From positions 92,918 to 156,917 of the forward strand of contig JAQUVD010000002.1 in assembly GCA_028693555.1 (NCBI GenBank): a stretch of DNA of 64,000 nt, read 5' to 3'. The notes under the pieces were generated by a model. It had not been told where the DNA came from. It saw only the letters and a program-made list of their open reading frames with translations, and made no database searches. Position 1 is the stretch's first letter; each line of letters starts with the position of its first letter. This DNA comes from Hespellia sp. Its GTDB lineage: Bacteria; Bacillota; Clostridia; Lachnospirales; Lachnospiraceae. This document shows positions 8,027 through 17,095 of this stretch, in pieces. The position numbers were made by a program, and so were the translations under genes.

Positions 8027-8911
8027 ATGGCTAAAGTAAAAAGAAAGAAAAAAATGGAGCCGATTAACTGGCACAAGGAAGCGAAGCTTATTCCGGGATA
8101 TCTGATTCTGATTCTGTGGGTCATATTTACGGTGGTTCTTCTTGGATGGGTAATCGGAGCGAGCTTTTCAACCACAAAAGAAATTTATCAGGGAAATGCA
8201 CTAAAGTTCCTTTCCGGTTTTCATTTTGAAAACTATGTGAAGGCATGGAGCGGTGGAAATGTGTCTACGTTCTTCTTGAATTCGCTGGAATATTCATTGA
8301 TTTCATGCGTATTACTGCTGCTCATCTGTGCACCTGCAGCATATGTATTATCCAGATTTACATTCTTAGGGAATAAGATTATTCAGACAAGCTTTGTATC
8401 GTCAATGGGCGTACCTGTTATCATGATTGTATTACCATTATTCTCACTGATCTCAGCGCTTGGTGTTTTGAATAATATATTTGCAAATAAGGTGCTGCTG
8501 ATTTTCCTATATGTCGGCATTAACATTCCTTACACGACCATCTTCCTGCTAACGTTCTTTGCTAATATTTCGAGAACGTACGAAGAAGCCGCGGCAATTG
8601 ATGGGTGTCCGCCGATGAAGACCTTCTGGAAGATCATGTTCCCAATGGCTCAATCAGGACTGGTTACAGTTACGATTTTTAATTTTATCAATATATGGAA
8701 CGAGTATTTCTTATCATTGATTTTTGCTAATTCAGACAAATTAAAACCAGTAGCGGTTGGACTTTATGGAATGATCAACTCAATGAAATACACAGGAGAC
8801 TGGGCCGGCATGTTTGCGGCAGTTGTTATCGTATTCCTGCCAACATTTATATTATACATATTCCTGTCAGAGAAGATTATCGGCGGTGTAACTGGCGGAA
8901 TCAAGGGCTAA
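8027..8911 (+). CDS. Sugar ABC transporter permease (MalG-like)
   Basis: A 294-residue protein starts at the ATG after AAGGAGG (8013-8019); a GTG at 8024 is an alternative. It has a cytosolic basic N-terminus, six membrane segments and the EAA loop RTYEEAAAIDGCPPMKTFWK (about residues 184-203), which is the MalG-side coupling helix. It is separated from the previous permease by 15 bases, so the two are surely co-transcribed. Confidence 0.9.
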   Translation: MAKVKRKKKMEPINWHKEAKLIPGYLILILWVIFTVVLLGWVIGASFSTTKEIYQGNALKFLSGFHFENYVKAWSGGNVSTFFLNSLEYSLISCVLLLLICAPAAYVLSRFTFLGNKIIQTSFVSSMGVPVIMIVLPLFSLISALGVLNNIFANKVLLIFLYVGINIPYTTIFLLTFFANISRTYEEAAAIDGCPPMKTFWKIMFPMAQSGLVTVTIFNFINIWNEYFLSLIFANSDKLKPVAVGLYGMINSMKYTGDWAGMFAAVVIVFLPTFILYIFLSEKIIGGVTGGIKG

Positions 8912-8948
8912 TCAAGAATCATTGAGAGGATAAGAAAGGATTGACATA

Positions 8949-10064
8949 ATGGAAAGAGAAATAGCTTGTTCAAATAAGGATGAAGCAATTGAAAATTTTC
9001 AATTTACAGGCAGATTAGTGAGCGAGGAGCCGTATGGAAATGGACATATCAATGATACCTTTTTATTGGTATTTTCACATCCGGATATGGAAAATCACAG
9101 AGTAATCCTGCAACGCATGAATGATGAGATCTTCAAGAACCCGGAAGAGGTTATGGCTAATATTCAGGGCATTACTTCTTATCTCAAGAAGAAAATCATC
9201 GAGAATGGCGGAAATCCAAATCGTGAGACATTGAATATCATTCGTGCAAAAGATGGAAAACCATTTTATAAAGATTCATTTGGCAGTTATTGGAGAGCAT
9301 ACTTTTTTATTGAAAACACAATTTGTTTTGAACAGGTTGATACTCCACAGGACTTTTATGAAAGCGCTTTGGCATTTGGTCATTTTCAGATGCTGCTTTC
9401 TGATTATCCAGCAGAATCGCTCTATGAGACAATTGTAGGGTTTCATGATACAGAAGCACGTTATCATACGTTTGAGAAAGCGGTGGAAGCGGATATATGT
9501 GGAAGAGCGGCGGATGTTCAAAAGGAGATTCAGTTCGTGCGCGACCGTGCCGAGGAGACAAAAGCACTGTTTACGGCACATGAGGAAGGAAGACTTCCAC
9601 TTCGCGTTACGCACAACGACACGAAACTGAATAATATCATGTTTGACGATGTAACAAAGAAAGCAATCTGTGTCATTGATCTTGACACTGTTATGCCGGG
9701 ATTTGCAGTGAATGATTTTGGAGATTCCATTCGATTTGGTGCAAGTACTGCGGTGGAGGATGAACAGGATCTTTCGAAGGTACAGTGTGATATGGAATTG
9801 TATGAGCGCTATGTAGAAGGTTTCTTAGAGGGGTGTGAAGGTAAATTAATTCCATCTGAAGTTGCGTTACTCCCGATGGGAGCAAAAATAATGACATTTG
9901 AATGCGGGATGCGTTTCCTGACAGATTATCTGGAGGGGGATCACTACTTTAAGATTCACAGAGAAGGGCATAATCTTGATCGCTGTCGTACCCAATTTAA
10001 GTTAGTGCAGGATATGGAAGAGAAGTGGGACACGATGGAAAAAATTGTAAAAAAATATTGCTAA
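8949..10064 (+). CDS. nahK: N-acetylhexosamine 1-kinase (NahK-like phosphotransferase)
   Basis: A 371-residue aminoglycoside-phosphotransferase-fold kinase. It has the ATP-site glycine region YGNGHINDTF (about 29-38), the catalytic loop THNDTKLNN (Asp224) and the metal-binding motif VIDLDTVMPG (Asp244/Asp246). This closely resembles bifidobacterial NahK (lnpB), which phosphorylates GlcNAc or GalNAc at O1. It follows the permeases by 37 bases with a GAGAGGATAAGAAAGGA ribosome site. In the pathway it would take the hexosamine released by the GH112 phosphorylase and make the 1-phosphate for nucleotidyl transfer. Family similarity plus locus context make this strong, though no activity can be proved here. 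Confidence 0.88.
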   Translation: MEREIACSNKDEAIENFQFTGRLVSEEPYGNGHINDTFLLVFSHPDMENHRVILQRMNDEIFKNPEEVMANIQGITSYLKKKIIENGGNPNRETLNIIRAKDGKPFYKDSFGSYWRAYFFIENTICFEQVDTPQDFYESALAFGHFQMLLSDYPAESLYETIVGFHDTEARYHTFEKAVEADICGRAADVQKEIQFVRDRAEETKALFTAHEEGRLPLRVTHNDTKLNNIMFDDVTKKAICVIDLDTVMPGFAVNDFGDSIRFGASTAVEDEQDLSKVQCDMELYERYVEGFLEGCEGKLIPSEVALLPMGAKIMTFECGMRFLTDYLEGDHYFKIHREGHNLDRCRTQFKLVQDMEEKWDTMEKIVKKYC

Positions 10065-10100
10065 AAAAAGCGGAACTTTCGACATGCGAAAGTTCCGTAC
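10065..10100 (-). terminator. Terminator for the AraC gene (possibly bidirectional)
   Basis: CGGAACTTTCG (10071-10081) and CGAAAGTTCCG (10087-10097) form an 11-bp stem with a 5-base loop. Read on the minus strand it ends in GC followed by seven T, so it is a textbook terminator for the AraC gene. It may also stop transcription coming from the kinase gene. Confidence 0.85.
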
Positions 10101-10135
10101 TTACTATCTAGTGAGAATGCGATAGGTATCACCGC

Positions 10136-11023
10136 TTATTCCGTGAATATTTTAATAGAAATCGCATATTCAGATGGTGTCATACCAGTAATTTTTTTAA
10201 ACTGACGGGAGAAATAATGAATGCTGCTGTATCCTAGAAATTCAGCAATCTGTGTAAAGTTGTGATGATTTTCTCGAATGATCTGTTTTGCGAGCTCAAT
10301 CTTCAGGGATGAGAAGTAGTCGATGATTCCACAGTTATGCTTTTCGCGGAAGAGCTTCTGTACCTGTGAACGGCTGATCAGGTTGTCCTGACAGATGAGG
10401 TTGATTGTCAAATGTTCACGGATATGTTCTTCGAGATAGGTCTCAATTCGCTGATAGAGTTCCGTGTCACTTTTTTTCTTAATAGATTTGACGGGAAGTG
10501 GTTCCGGTCTTGAATAAAAGTGAGAACGAATCATGTGAATCAGGAGTTCTTCGAGATAGAGCTGAACCATCTGCTGAGAACCAAAGAAGGACTTGTCCGA
10601 AAGCTCTATTTTCTGCGTTGTAGGGTTGTTGAACGGTGATGCGATACAACGTTTGGCTTCTGTCAGGATATTGGCAAGCAGGTTGCGTTCAGTTTCATTT
10701 ATCTGAAAAACCTGCCCTTCGAATTGTTTCATGGCAGGAGAATGGGTCCCAAAGGAAATAACAACGAGATTGGGTGCACTGACACCATTCGTGCGTACAT
10801 TGTGGAACTCATTCGGCTTATGAAAGGCAATATCACCCTTTTTCAGTGTAAGGACCTTTGAATCAGCCTGAATGTTGACTTCTCCCTTATCGACACAGAT
10901 AAATTCCCAGAAGTCATGAGATTCACCTGCAAAGTTGAAATTGTTCATGTATTCAAAATAGTGGATGCTGAAAATTTCGTCGATTAAAATATCACTAGCT
11001 AGTTTGATTCCTTCGTAATTCAT
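10136..11023 (-). CDS. AraC-family transcriptional regulator of the GNB/LNB locus
   Basis: A 295-residue protein with an N-terminal cupin-like sensing domain (about 25-125; DKGEVNIQADSKVLTLKKGD, FHKPNEFHNV) and a C-terminal double helix-turn-helix (about 190-290; IAEFLGYSSIHYFSRQFKKI, TGMTPSEY). It is transcribed against its neighbours, from an intergenic region shared with the DUF5107 gene. The cupin half would bind a sugar or sugar phosphate. The likely targets are the CAATnGTnCAAATT-type sites upstream of the phosphorylase and binding-protein genes. The start is the ATG preceded on the minus strand by AAAAGGAG. Confidence 0.85.
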   Translation of the reverse strand: MNYEGIKLASDILIDEIFSIHYFEYMNNFNFAGESHDFWEFICVDKGEVNIQADSKVLTLKKGDIAFHKPNEFHNVRTNGVSAPNLVVISFGTHSPAMKQFEGQVFQINETERNLLANILTEAKRCIASPFNNPTTQKIELSDKSFFGSQQMVQLYLEELLIHMIRSHFYSRPEPLPVKSIKKKSDTELYQRIETYLEEHIREHLTINLICQDNLISRSQVQKLFREKHNCGIIDYFSSLKIELAKQIIRENHHNFTQIAEFLGYSSIHYFSRQFKKITGMTPSEYAISIKIFTE

Positions 11024-11098
11024 AAAAGATGACTCCTTTTTGAACAGTAATTGTTAAAACCATACAATCTATATGATATATGATGTGAAAAAAATATG

Positions 11099-11113
11099 CA
11101 ATAGTACAAAATT
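11099..11113 (+). promoter_or_regulatory. Possible third AraC-type site in the divergent region
   Basis: CAATAGTACAAAATT resembles the CAATCGTGCAAATT and CAATTGTGCAAATT blocks before lnpA and the binding-protein gene, matching at about 11 of 14 positions. It lies between the divergent AraC and DUF5107 genes. The -10 spacing seen at the other two sites is not repeated, so it may serve autoregulation. Weak evidence. Confidence 0.35.
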
Positions 11114-11164
11114 CATTTTGTTCTAACTACAGAGCAAGATAGAAAGAACGTAGGAGGGAATGAT

Positions 11165-13054
11165 ATGCCGACAGAACTTAGATTTGAAAAAATGAAAATC
11201 CTTGTTGGAGATAAAGGGAGTAAAAGTACGGTTCCGGATTTGTTGGGGAAAATTCAAAAAAATCCGGGATTCGAGTGCAGATTGGATGCAAAAGAAGAGG
11301 TGTATGCATCTTATGGAAAAGTAGCGTCTGCATTTCCGTATCAGTCCTATGAGTGTTATAACCGCGAAAGTGTTATGGGAGAAGTCAAGACCGCTGTCTT
11401 AGAAAATAAGCGGCTCAGAGCTGTCTTTTTGCCGGAGTATGGTGGAAGGCTGTGGGAAGTGTTTGATAAGGAAAAAAATGAAAATGTACTGTATACAAAC
11501 GATATCATCCGCCCCAGTAATCTTGCGACGAGAAATGCCTGGTTTAGCGGCGGTGTGGAATGGAATCTCGGCATCATAGGCCATACACCGTTTACGATGG
11601 ATCAAATCTACACAGCAAAGCTTGATATGAATGGTACGCCTGTTCTTCGGATGTACGAGTATGAACGAATCCGTCAGGTTGTCTATCAGATGGACTTCTG
11701 GCTGGAAGAGGATGAAAATGTACTGAACTGCAGGATGCGAATCGAGAATACGAGTGATCAGGAAATCCCGATGTACTGGTGGAGTAACGCTGCAGTTCCT
11801 GAATATGAAGGTGGACGAATTATTGTCCCTGCAGAGCAGGCATATTCTAATAATGAATCAGAAATCCTAAAGCTGGATATTCCGATGGTGGATGGAGTGG
11901 ATGTCACGAAATACGAAGGCATCCCGCTTCAGAGAGATTTCTTTTTTGATATTCCGAAGGGAACACCGAAGTATCTGATGAGTATCAATCGAGACGGGTA
12001 CGGTCTGTTACATCGTTCTACCGATCGTCTGCAGAGCAGAAAGCTGTTTTGTTGGGGACATGGTGAGAATAGCAATTTCTGGCAGAAGTGGCTGACAGAA
12101 AAAGCAGGACCGTATGTGGAGGTACAGGGCGGCCTTGGAAAGACGCAGTATGGCTGCATTCCGATGGCGGCACATGATGCATGGGAATGGCTGGAACAGT
12201 ATGGACCGGTTCAGATTGATGCAAGTGCGGCAACAGAAGATTACGATCATGCGAAAGAAATTGCGCTGGCTGCGGTCCGTGCCAAAGAGGAGACGTGTAA
12301 TCTGCAGGAACGTTTGGAACAGACAAAGACGATGGCACTTAGTCCAGGCGAGGTCCTCTATTATGGGACTGGTTTTGCAAGCCTGAAAAATCTCTGCCTG
12401 AGCAAACAGAAAAAACCGGTTCTGAGTGCTCATTTAGAGTTTGCACCGACTGGAGAAGAACAGAAAATATGGGTGGAGCTTCTGGAAGAAGGAACATTTC
12501 CGAATCCGGACATTCTTGTGGAACCAGACAGTTTTACGAATGAAGAGGTATTATTTCAGTCATTAAAAACATATTGTGAGAAACAGGAGAACTGTGGATG
12601 GTATGCATGCTATCAGCTCGGCGTCATTTATTTACAGAGAGAAGATACGGATGCCACATTGTACTGGCTGAATCAGTCGCTGCGTCTGGCTGAGAATCCG
12701 TGGGCGTTTCATGCAATTGCAATCTGTCAGGGGATGAAGGGGGACCGCGTTACCGCAATTGCATCTATTTGCAAGGGAATCCGTATGGAATTATCAAGGC
12801 TTTCTTATATTCGGAACGCATTTGCAATCCTGCTAGAATTGAAAGGATACCGTGAATTAATTGAAATGTACCAGATGCTAGAACAAAGCGTGGCACATCA
12901 GGCAAGAATTGTGTTTGATTATGCCGTTGCACTTCAAAAATGCGGACGGGCACAAGAAGCAGTTGCAATCATTAAGAGGGACGCGTTTGTGATGGATGAT
13001 TTGCGCGAGGGTGAAGATTCTTTGGAAAAATTGTGGACAGAGTTACAAAAATAG
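11165..13054 (+). CDS. DUF5107 domain protein with C-terminal TPR-like repeats
   Basis: A 629-residue protein follows GTAGGAGGG. Residues about 60-330 carry the DUF5107 signature, a galactose-mutarotase-like beta fold: LPEYGGRLWEVFDKEKNENV, IIRPSNLATRNAWFSGGVEW. The C-terminal third is helical with repeat-like turns (CYQLGVIYLQREDTDATLYWL, YAVALQKCGRAQEAVAII) resembling tetratricopeptide repeats. No signal peptide is visible, so it is probably cytosolic. Its function is not known. Its place between the NahK-like kinase and the sugar nucleotidyltransferase suggests a role in handling host-glycan sugars. A hydrolase, epimerase or lectin role would all be guesses. Confidence 0.75.
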   Translation: MPTELRFEKMKILVGDKGSKSTVPDLLGKIQKNPGFECRLDAKEEVYASYGKVASAFPYQSYECYNRESVMGEVKTAVLENKRLRAVFLPEYGGRLWEVFDKEKNENVLYTNDIIRPSNLATRNAWFSGGVEWNLGIIGHTPFTMDQIYTAKLDMNGTPVLRMYEYERIRQVVYQMDFWLEEDENVLNCRMRIENTSDQEIPMYWWSNAAVPEYEGGRIIVPAEQAYSNNESEILKLDIPMVDGVDVTKYEGIPLQRDFFFDIPKGTPKYLMSINRDGYGLLHRSTDRLQSRKLFCWGHGENSNFWQKWLTEKAGPYVEVQGGLGKTQYGCIPMAAHDAWEWLEQYGPVQIDASAATEDYDHAKEIALAAVRAKEETCNLQERLEQTKTMALSPGEVLYYGTGFASLKNLCLSKQKKPVLSAHLEFAPTGEEQKIWVELLEEGTFPNPDILVEPDSFTNEEVLFQSLKTYCEKQENCGWYACYQLGVIYLQREDTDATLYWLNQSLRLAENPWAFHAIAICQGMKGDRVTAIASICKGIRMELSRLSYIRNAFAILLELKGYRELIEMYQMLEQSVAHQARIVFDYAVALQKCGRAQEAVAIIKRDAFVMDDLREGEDSLEKLWTELQK

Positions 13055-13090
13055 AGTTATTATTAAGAGAGGAAAATGGAGGTAAGAAAA

Positions 13091-14011
13091 ATGAACAAAC
13101 CAGTATTAGTAATTATGGCGGCAGGAATGGGTAGCAGATATGGTGGATTGAAGCAGATTGATCCAGTGGATGAGCAGGGACATATTATTATGGATTTCTC
13201 TATTTATGATGCGAAAAAAGCAGGATTTGAGAAAGTAGTATTTATTATAAAAAAAGAGAATGAAGCGGATTTCAAAGCAAGTATTGGTGACCGCATGAGC
13301 GAGCAGATGGAAGTGTCTTATGTATTTCAGGATCTGCACAACCTTCCGGAAGGATATGAACTGCCGGAAGGACGAGTGAAACCATTTGGAACGGGACATG
13401 CAATCTTAAGCTGTCTTGGAACTGTGGATGGCCCATTTGCGGTCATCAATGCAGACGATTATTATGGACAGCATGCACTTCAGGTAATCTATGAGTATCT
13501 TGCAACACATGAGGACGATGACAAATACCGATATACAATGGTTGGATATATTTTAAAGAATACACTGACAGAGAATGGACATGTTGCTCGCGGCATCTGC
13601 GAGACGGATGAAAATGGTTTCCTTGTGGATATCATAGAGCGTACACGTATTGAAAAGACGGAGAGCGGAGCAGCATTTACAGAGGATGACGGAGCAACAT
13701 GGGAAGACGTTTCACCGGACGCAATCGTGTCGATGAATATGTTCGGCTTCACAGAGAGCATTCTGACAGAGTTAAAGGAAAGATTCCCGAAATTCCTCGA
13801 AGAGAACCTGAAGACAAATCCGATGAAATGTGAATATTTCCTCCCAAGTGTAGTGGATCAGCTCCTAAAAGAAGATAAGGCTACCGTAGAAGTACTCAAG
13901 TCTACAGACAGATGGTATGGCGTTACATACAAAGAGGATAAACCGGTTGTAGTTGCGGCAATCAAAGCATTGAAGGCTCAGGGGCTGTATCCGGAGTATC
14001 TATGGGAATAG
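13091..14011 (+). CDS. Sugar-phosphate nucleotidyltransferase
   Basis: A 306-residue protein; I use the ATG at 13091, eight bases after GGAGG, instead of the upstream ATG at 13076. The N-terminus holds the nucleotidyltransferase signature VIMAAGMGSRYGGLKQ (G-x-G-x-R-x-G and Lys). A metal/substrate motif INADDYYG follows at about 120. These enzymes join a sugar-1-phosphate to an NTP. In the bifidobacterial pathway this step uses a GalT-type uridylyltransferase (LnpC). No galT is present here, so this enzyme probably converts Gal-1-P and/or HexNAc-1-P to UDP-sugars for GalE. Nucleotide and sugar specificity are unproven. Confidence 0.8.
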   Translation: MNKPVLVIMAAGMGSRYGGLKQIDPVDEQGHIIMDFSIYDAKKAGFEKVVFIIKKENEADFKASIGDRMSEQMEVSYVFQDLHNLPEGYELPEGRVKPFGTGHAILSCLGTVDGPFAVINADDYYGQHALQVIYEYLATHEDDDKYRYTMVGYILKNTLTENGHVARGICETDENGFLVDIIERTRIEKTESGAAFTEDDGATWEDVSPDAIVSMNMFGFTESILTELKERFPKFLEENLKTNPMKCEYFLPSVVDQLLKEDKATVEVLKSTDRWYGVTYKEDKPVVVAAIKALKAQGLYPEYLWE

Positions 14012-14073
14012 ACCGTAATAGCAGATTGCTGAAAAAATAAGTGATTTTGCATAAAATATGGAAAGAAATTGCA

Positions 14074-14102
14074 TTTCATGAATTTGTAAAGCATGGTATA
14101 CT
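14074..14102 (+). promoter_or_regulatory. Extended -10 promoter before galE
   Basis: TGGTATACT supplies an extended -10 (TATACT at 14097-14102). Only a poor -35 (TTCATG, 14074-14079) lies at 17-base spacing. This gives galE and the overlapping ABC-F gene a promoter separate from the nucleotidyltransferase. Confidence 0.55.
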
Positions 14103-14154
14103 GAATAAGTGAAAATAGTAAACATTCGAATCAGACGAATAAGGAGGATTTATC

Positions 14155-15171
14155 ATGGCTATTTTAGTTGCAGGAGGAGCAGGTTATATCGGAAGTCATA
14201 CCTGTATTGAATTGTTAAACAGAGGATTTGAGGTTGTAGTATTTGATAACCTTTCCAACTCATGTGAGGAATCATTGAACCGTGTCAAAGAGCTGACAGG
14301 AAAAGATCTTACATTTTATAAAGGTGACTGTTTAAACCGCGAAGATTTAGAGGAAGTATTTGCAAAAGAGCAGATTGAATCTGTAATTAATTTTGCAGGT
14401 ATGAAGGCTGTCGGAGAGTCGGTTGCGAAGCCATGGGAATATTATCATAATAATATTACCGGTACATTGATTCTCTGCGATGTGATGAGAAAACACGGAT
14501 GTAAGAACATTGTGTTTAGTTCGTCTGCAACGGTGTATGGTAATCCGGCTGAGATTCCAATTACAGAGAACTGTCCTAAGGGTGAGATTACGAACCCATA
14601 CGGTCAGACCAAGGGAATGCTGGAGCAGATTCTGACGGATATTGCAAAAGCAGATCCAGAGTGGAATGTCATGCTTCTTCGTTACTTTAATCCAATCGGT
14701 GCTCATGAGTCAGGAAGAATCGGAGAAGACCCGAAGGGGATTCCAAACAATCTGGTTCCATATATCGCACAGGTAGCGGTTGGTAAATTAAAATGTCTTG
14801 GTGTATTCGGTGATGATTATGATACTCCGGACGGAACCGGTGTCAGAGATTATATCCATGTTGTTGATCTTGCAGTTGGACATGTAAAGGCAATCGAGAA
14901 GATGAGAGAGACAAAGGGCGTGAATGTCTATAATCTTGGAACAGGTGTTGGCTATAGCGTACTTGATATTCTCCATGCTTATGAGAAGGCTTGCGGGAAA
15001 GAACTCCCTTATGAAATCAAACCAAGACGTGCAGGAGACATTGCCACATGCTATTCCGATCCTGCCAAGGCTAAGAAGGAACTTGGCTGGGTGGCAGAAC
15101 ATGGAATTGAAGATATGTGTGCAGATTCCTGGAGATGGCAGTCTATGAATCCGGATGGATACCGCTCATGA
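14155..15171 (+). CDS. galE: UDP-glucose/UDP-galactose 4-epimerase
   Basis: A 338-residue short-chain dehydrogenase-type epimerase with NAD site [10 protein letters not shown] (residues 7-16), the catalytic serine region FSSSATVYG, and Tyr149-x-x-x-Lys153 in NPYGQTKG. Those positions coincide with the E. coli enzyme. Start 14155 follows AAGGAGG. It interconverts UDP-Gal and UDP-Glc, and possibly the N-acetyl forms. It is the last step expected for entry of galactose from the GNB/LNB pathway into general metabolism. The stop overlaps the next start (ATGA). Confidence 0.93.
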   Translation: MAILVAGGAGYIGSHTCIELLNRGFEVVVFDNLSNSCEESLNRVKELTGKDLTFYKGDCLNREDLEEVFAKEQIESVINFAGMKAVGESVAKPWEYYHNNITGTLILCDVMRKHGCKNIVFSSSATVYGNPAEIPITENCPKGEITNPYGQTKGMLEQILTDIAKADPEWNVMLLRYFNPIGAHESGRIGEDPKGIPNNLVPYIAQVAVGKLKCLGVFGDDYDTPDGTGVRDYIHVVDLAVGHVKAIEKMRETKGVNVYNLGTGVGYSVLDILHAYEKACGKELPYEIKPRRAGDIATCYSDPAKAKKELGWVAEHGIEDMCADSWRWQSMNPDGYRS

Positions 15172-16967
15172 ATCTATTAACCATGGAAAATGTTACCAAG
15201 GCCTTTACGGATCGTGTCCTTTTGGATCAGGTGAATTTTAGTATCAATGAGCATGAGAAGATTGGAATTGTTGGTATCAATGGAACTGGAAAGTCAACAC
15301 TGTTGAAGCTGATTGCCGGTATTGAGAGTACGGATGAAGGAAGCGTGACAAAGGGAAATCAGGTTCACCTGCGTTATCTTCCACAGACGCCAGAATTTGA
15401 GCCGGGCACAACAATTCTGCAGGCAGTCTTAAAAGACAATATTACCGAGATGAATGAATGGTCCATCGAGAGTGAAGCGAAGGCGATGATACAAAAGCTG
15501 GAGCTTCCGGGTTATGACGAGAAAGTGGAACATTTATCTGGCGGACAGCGAAAGAGGGTTGCTTTGGGCAACGCTCTTTTGGCGCCTGTAGAGATATTGA
15601 TTCTGGATGAGCCTACCAACCACTTGGATAATGCCATCTCATCCTGGCTGGAGGAATATCTGATTGCATTTAAGGGAGCAATCGTGATGGTAACCCATGA
15701 TCGATATTTCCTTGATCGTGTTGCAACACGGATTGATGAAATTGACCGCGCAAAGATGTATTCGTATCCAGGTAATTACTCGGAATTTGTGCAACTGAAG
15801 GCGCAGCGTCAGGATATGGCGATTGCAACAGAGAGAAAAAGGCAGAGCCTGCTTCGCACAGAACTTGAATGGCTGCACAGGGGTGCAAGAGCACGTTCAA
15901 CTAAACAGAAGGCACATATCGAACGAATCGAACAAATGCAGGAGATGAAGGCACCTGAAACAGATGTTTCTGTCTCGATGAATTCCGTTTCTTCCCGCAT
16001 GGGAAAGAAGACTATAGAATTAGAAGGAATCTGTAAAGCGTATGGCAGCCGGAAGTTAATTGAAGACTTTACGTATATTTTCCTGAAGAACGATCGAATC
16101 GGTATGATTGGTGAAAACGGATGTGGCAAAAGTACGCTGCTCAAGATTATGACGGGTGTACTTCTGGCAGACCGTGGAACCATTGAAATCGGTGAAACGA
16201 TCCGCATTGGATATTTCTCACAGGAAAATGAATATATGGACGATACGGTCCGTGTCATTGATTATGTCAAAGAGGTTGGTGATTATATTCAGACAACGGA
16301 TGGGATGATTACGGCGGCACAGATGCTGGAACGATTTTTATTTGAAGGGTCAATGCAGTACTCACTGATTGGAAAATTATCCGGTGGTGAGAAGCGCAGG
16401 CTCTATCTGCTCCGTGTGCTGATGAGTGCACCGAACGTGTTGATTCTGGATGAGCCGACAAATGATCTGGACATTCAGACACTGACGATTCTGGAAGATT
16501 ATCTGGATCATTTTGATGGAATCGTGATTACGGTCTCACATGACCGTTATTTTCTCGACCGCATTGTAAGACGGATTTTTGCATTCGAAGATGGTGGAAA
16601 CATCCGTCAGTATGAAGGCGGGTATTCGGATTATCTGCTTGCGAGACCCGATAACGCAGAGGATGCTGCTGTGGCTTCTTCTGTTGAAGTGAAGGAAGAG
16701 TCCTGGAAGTCCGAGAGATCCTTGAAATTCAGCTATAAAGAAAAGCAGGAATTCGAGGAAATTGATGATGAGATTGCCAATTTGGAAGAAAAGATTTCCT
16801 CTTTGGAGGAGGAGATTGCACAAAACGCCAGCAATTACGGAAAATTGAATGAGCTTATGGAAGAAAAAGCCATCGCAGAGGGAAATTTAGAAACGAAAAT
16901 GGATCGCTGGGTCTATTTAAACGATCTACATGATCAGATTGTAGCGCAGAAAAATGAAATAAAATAG
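15168..16967 (+). CDS. ABC-F family ATPase (Uup-like)
   Basis: A 599-residue protein whose ATG overlaps the galE stop by four bases; the frame is open further upstream but the homologous start is [13 protein letters not shown]. It has two ABC domains with Walker [10 protein letters not shown] (about 37-45) and GENGCGKST, and signatures [16 protein letters not shown] and [17 protein letters not shown] charged linker ([20 protein letters not shown]) joins them, and there is no membrane segment. A C-terminal coiled coil (about 520-595) is typical of Uup. ABC-F proteins act on ribosomes or nucleic acid rather than transport. Coupling to galE is probably incidental. It is less like the antibiotic-resistance ABC-F groups, but a ribosome-protection role cannot be ruled out. 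Confidence 0.85.
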   Translation: MNLLTMENVTKAFTDRVLLDQVNFSINEHEKIGIVGINGTGKSTLLKLIAGIESTDEGSVTKGNQVHLRYLPQTPEFEPGTTILQAVLKDNITEMNEWSIESEAKAMIQKLELPGYDEKVEHLSGGQRKRVALGNALLAPVEILILDEPTNHLDNAISSWLEEYLIAFKGAIVMVTHDRYFLDRVATRIDEIDRAKMYSYPGNYSEFVQLKAQRQDMAIATERKRQSLLRTELEWLHRGARARSTKQKAHIERIEQMQEMKAPETDVSVSMNSVSSRMGKKTIELEGICKAYGSRKLIEDFTYIFLKNDRIGMIGENGCGKSTLLKIMTGVLLADRGTIEIGETIRIGYFSQENEYMDDTVRVIDYVKEVGDYIQTTDGMITAAQMLERFLFEGSMQYSLIGKLSGGEKRRLYLLRVLMSAPNVLILDEPTNDLDIQTLTILEDYLDHFDGIVITVSHDRYFLDRIVRRIFAFEDGGNIRQYEGGYSDYLLARPDNAEDAAVASSVEVKEESWKSERSLKFSYKEKQEFEEIDDEIANLEEKISSLEEEIAQNASNYGKLNELMEEKAIAEGNLETKMDRWVYLNDLHDQIVAQKNEIK

Positions 16968-16974
16968 CACAGAA

Positions 16975-16994
16975 CTTGATTAAATTTAATCAAG
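16975..16994. promoter_or_regulatory. Perfect 20-bp palindrome upstream of ilvN promoter
   Basis: CTTGATTAAATTTAATCAAG is a perfect palindrome 28 bases upstream of the ilvN -35 box. It could be an operator for a branched-chain amino acid regulator, or a weak terminator of the ABC-F gene; no T-run follows, which favours an operator. Confidence 0.45.
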
Positions 16995-17022
16995 CAAATT
17001 GAAGAATAGTTATAAAAGACAC

Positions 17023-17077
17023 TTGACAACGAGAAAAGAAATTGATACTATATAAAAACAGAACGCACTCTGTTTTT
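17023..17077 (+). promoter_or_regulatory. ilvN promoter and leader hairpin
   Basis: TTGACA (17023-17028), a 17-base spacer and TACTAT (17046-17051) make a strong sigma-A promoter. Just after the probable start, AAAAACAGA (17054-17062) pairs perfectly with TCTGTTTTT (17069-17077) around a six-base loop. The stem ends in five T, so it could act as an early attenuator or as an mRNA-stabilising 5' hairpin. The start codon is 18 bases later. Confidence 0.7.
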
Positions 17078-17095
17078 GAGAAAGTGAGGCAAGAT

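Noticed and set aside
15168..16967. Calling the ABC-F protein an antibiotic resistance factor
   Set aside because: The C-terminal coiled coil and overall layout fit Uup-like housekeeping ABC-F proteins, and no resistance context is present.
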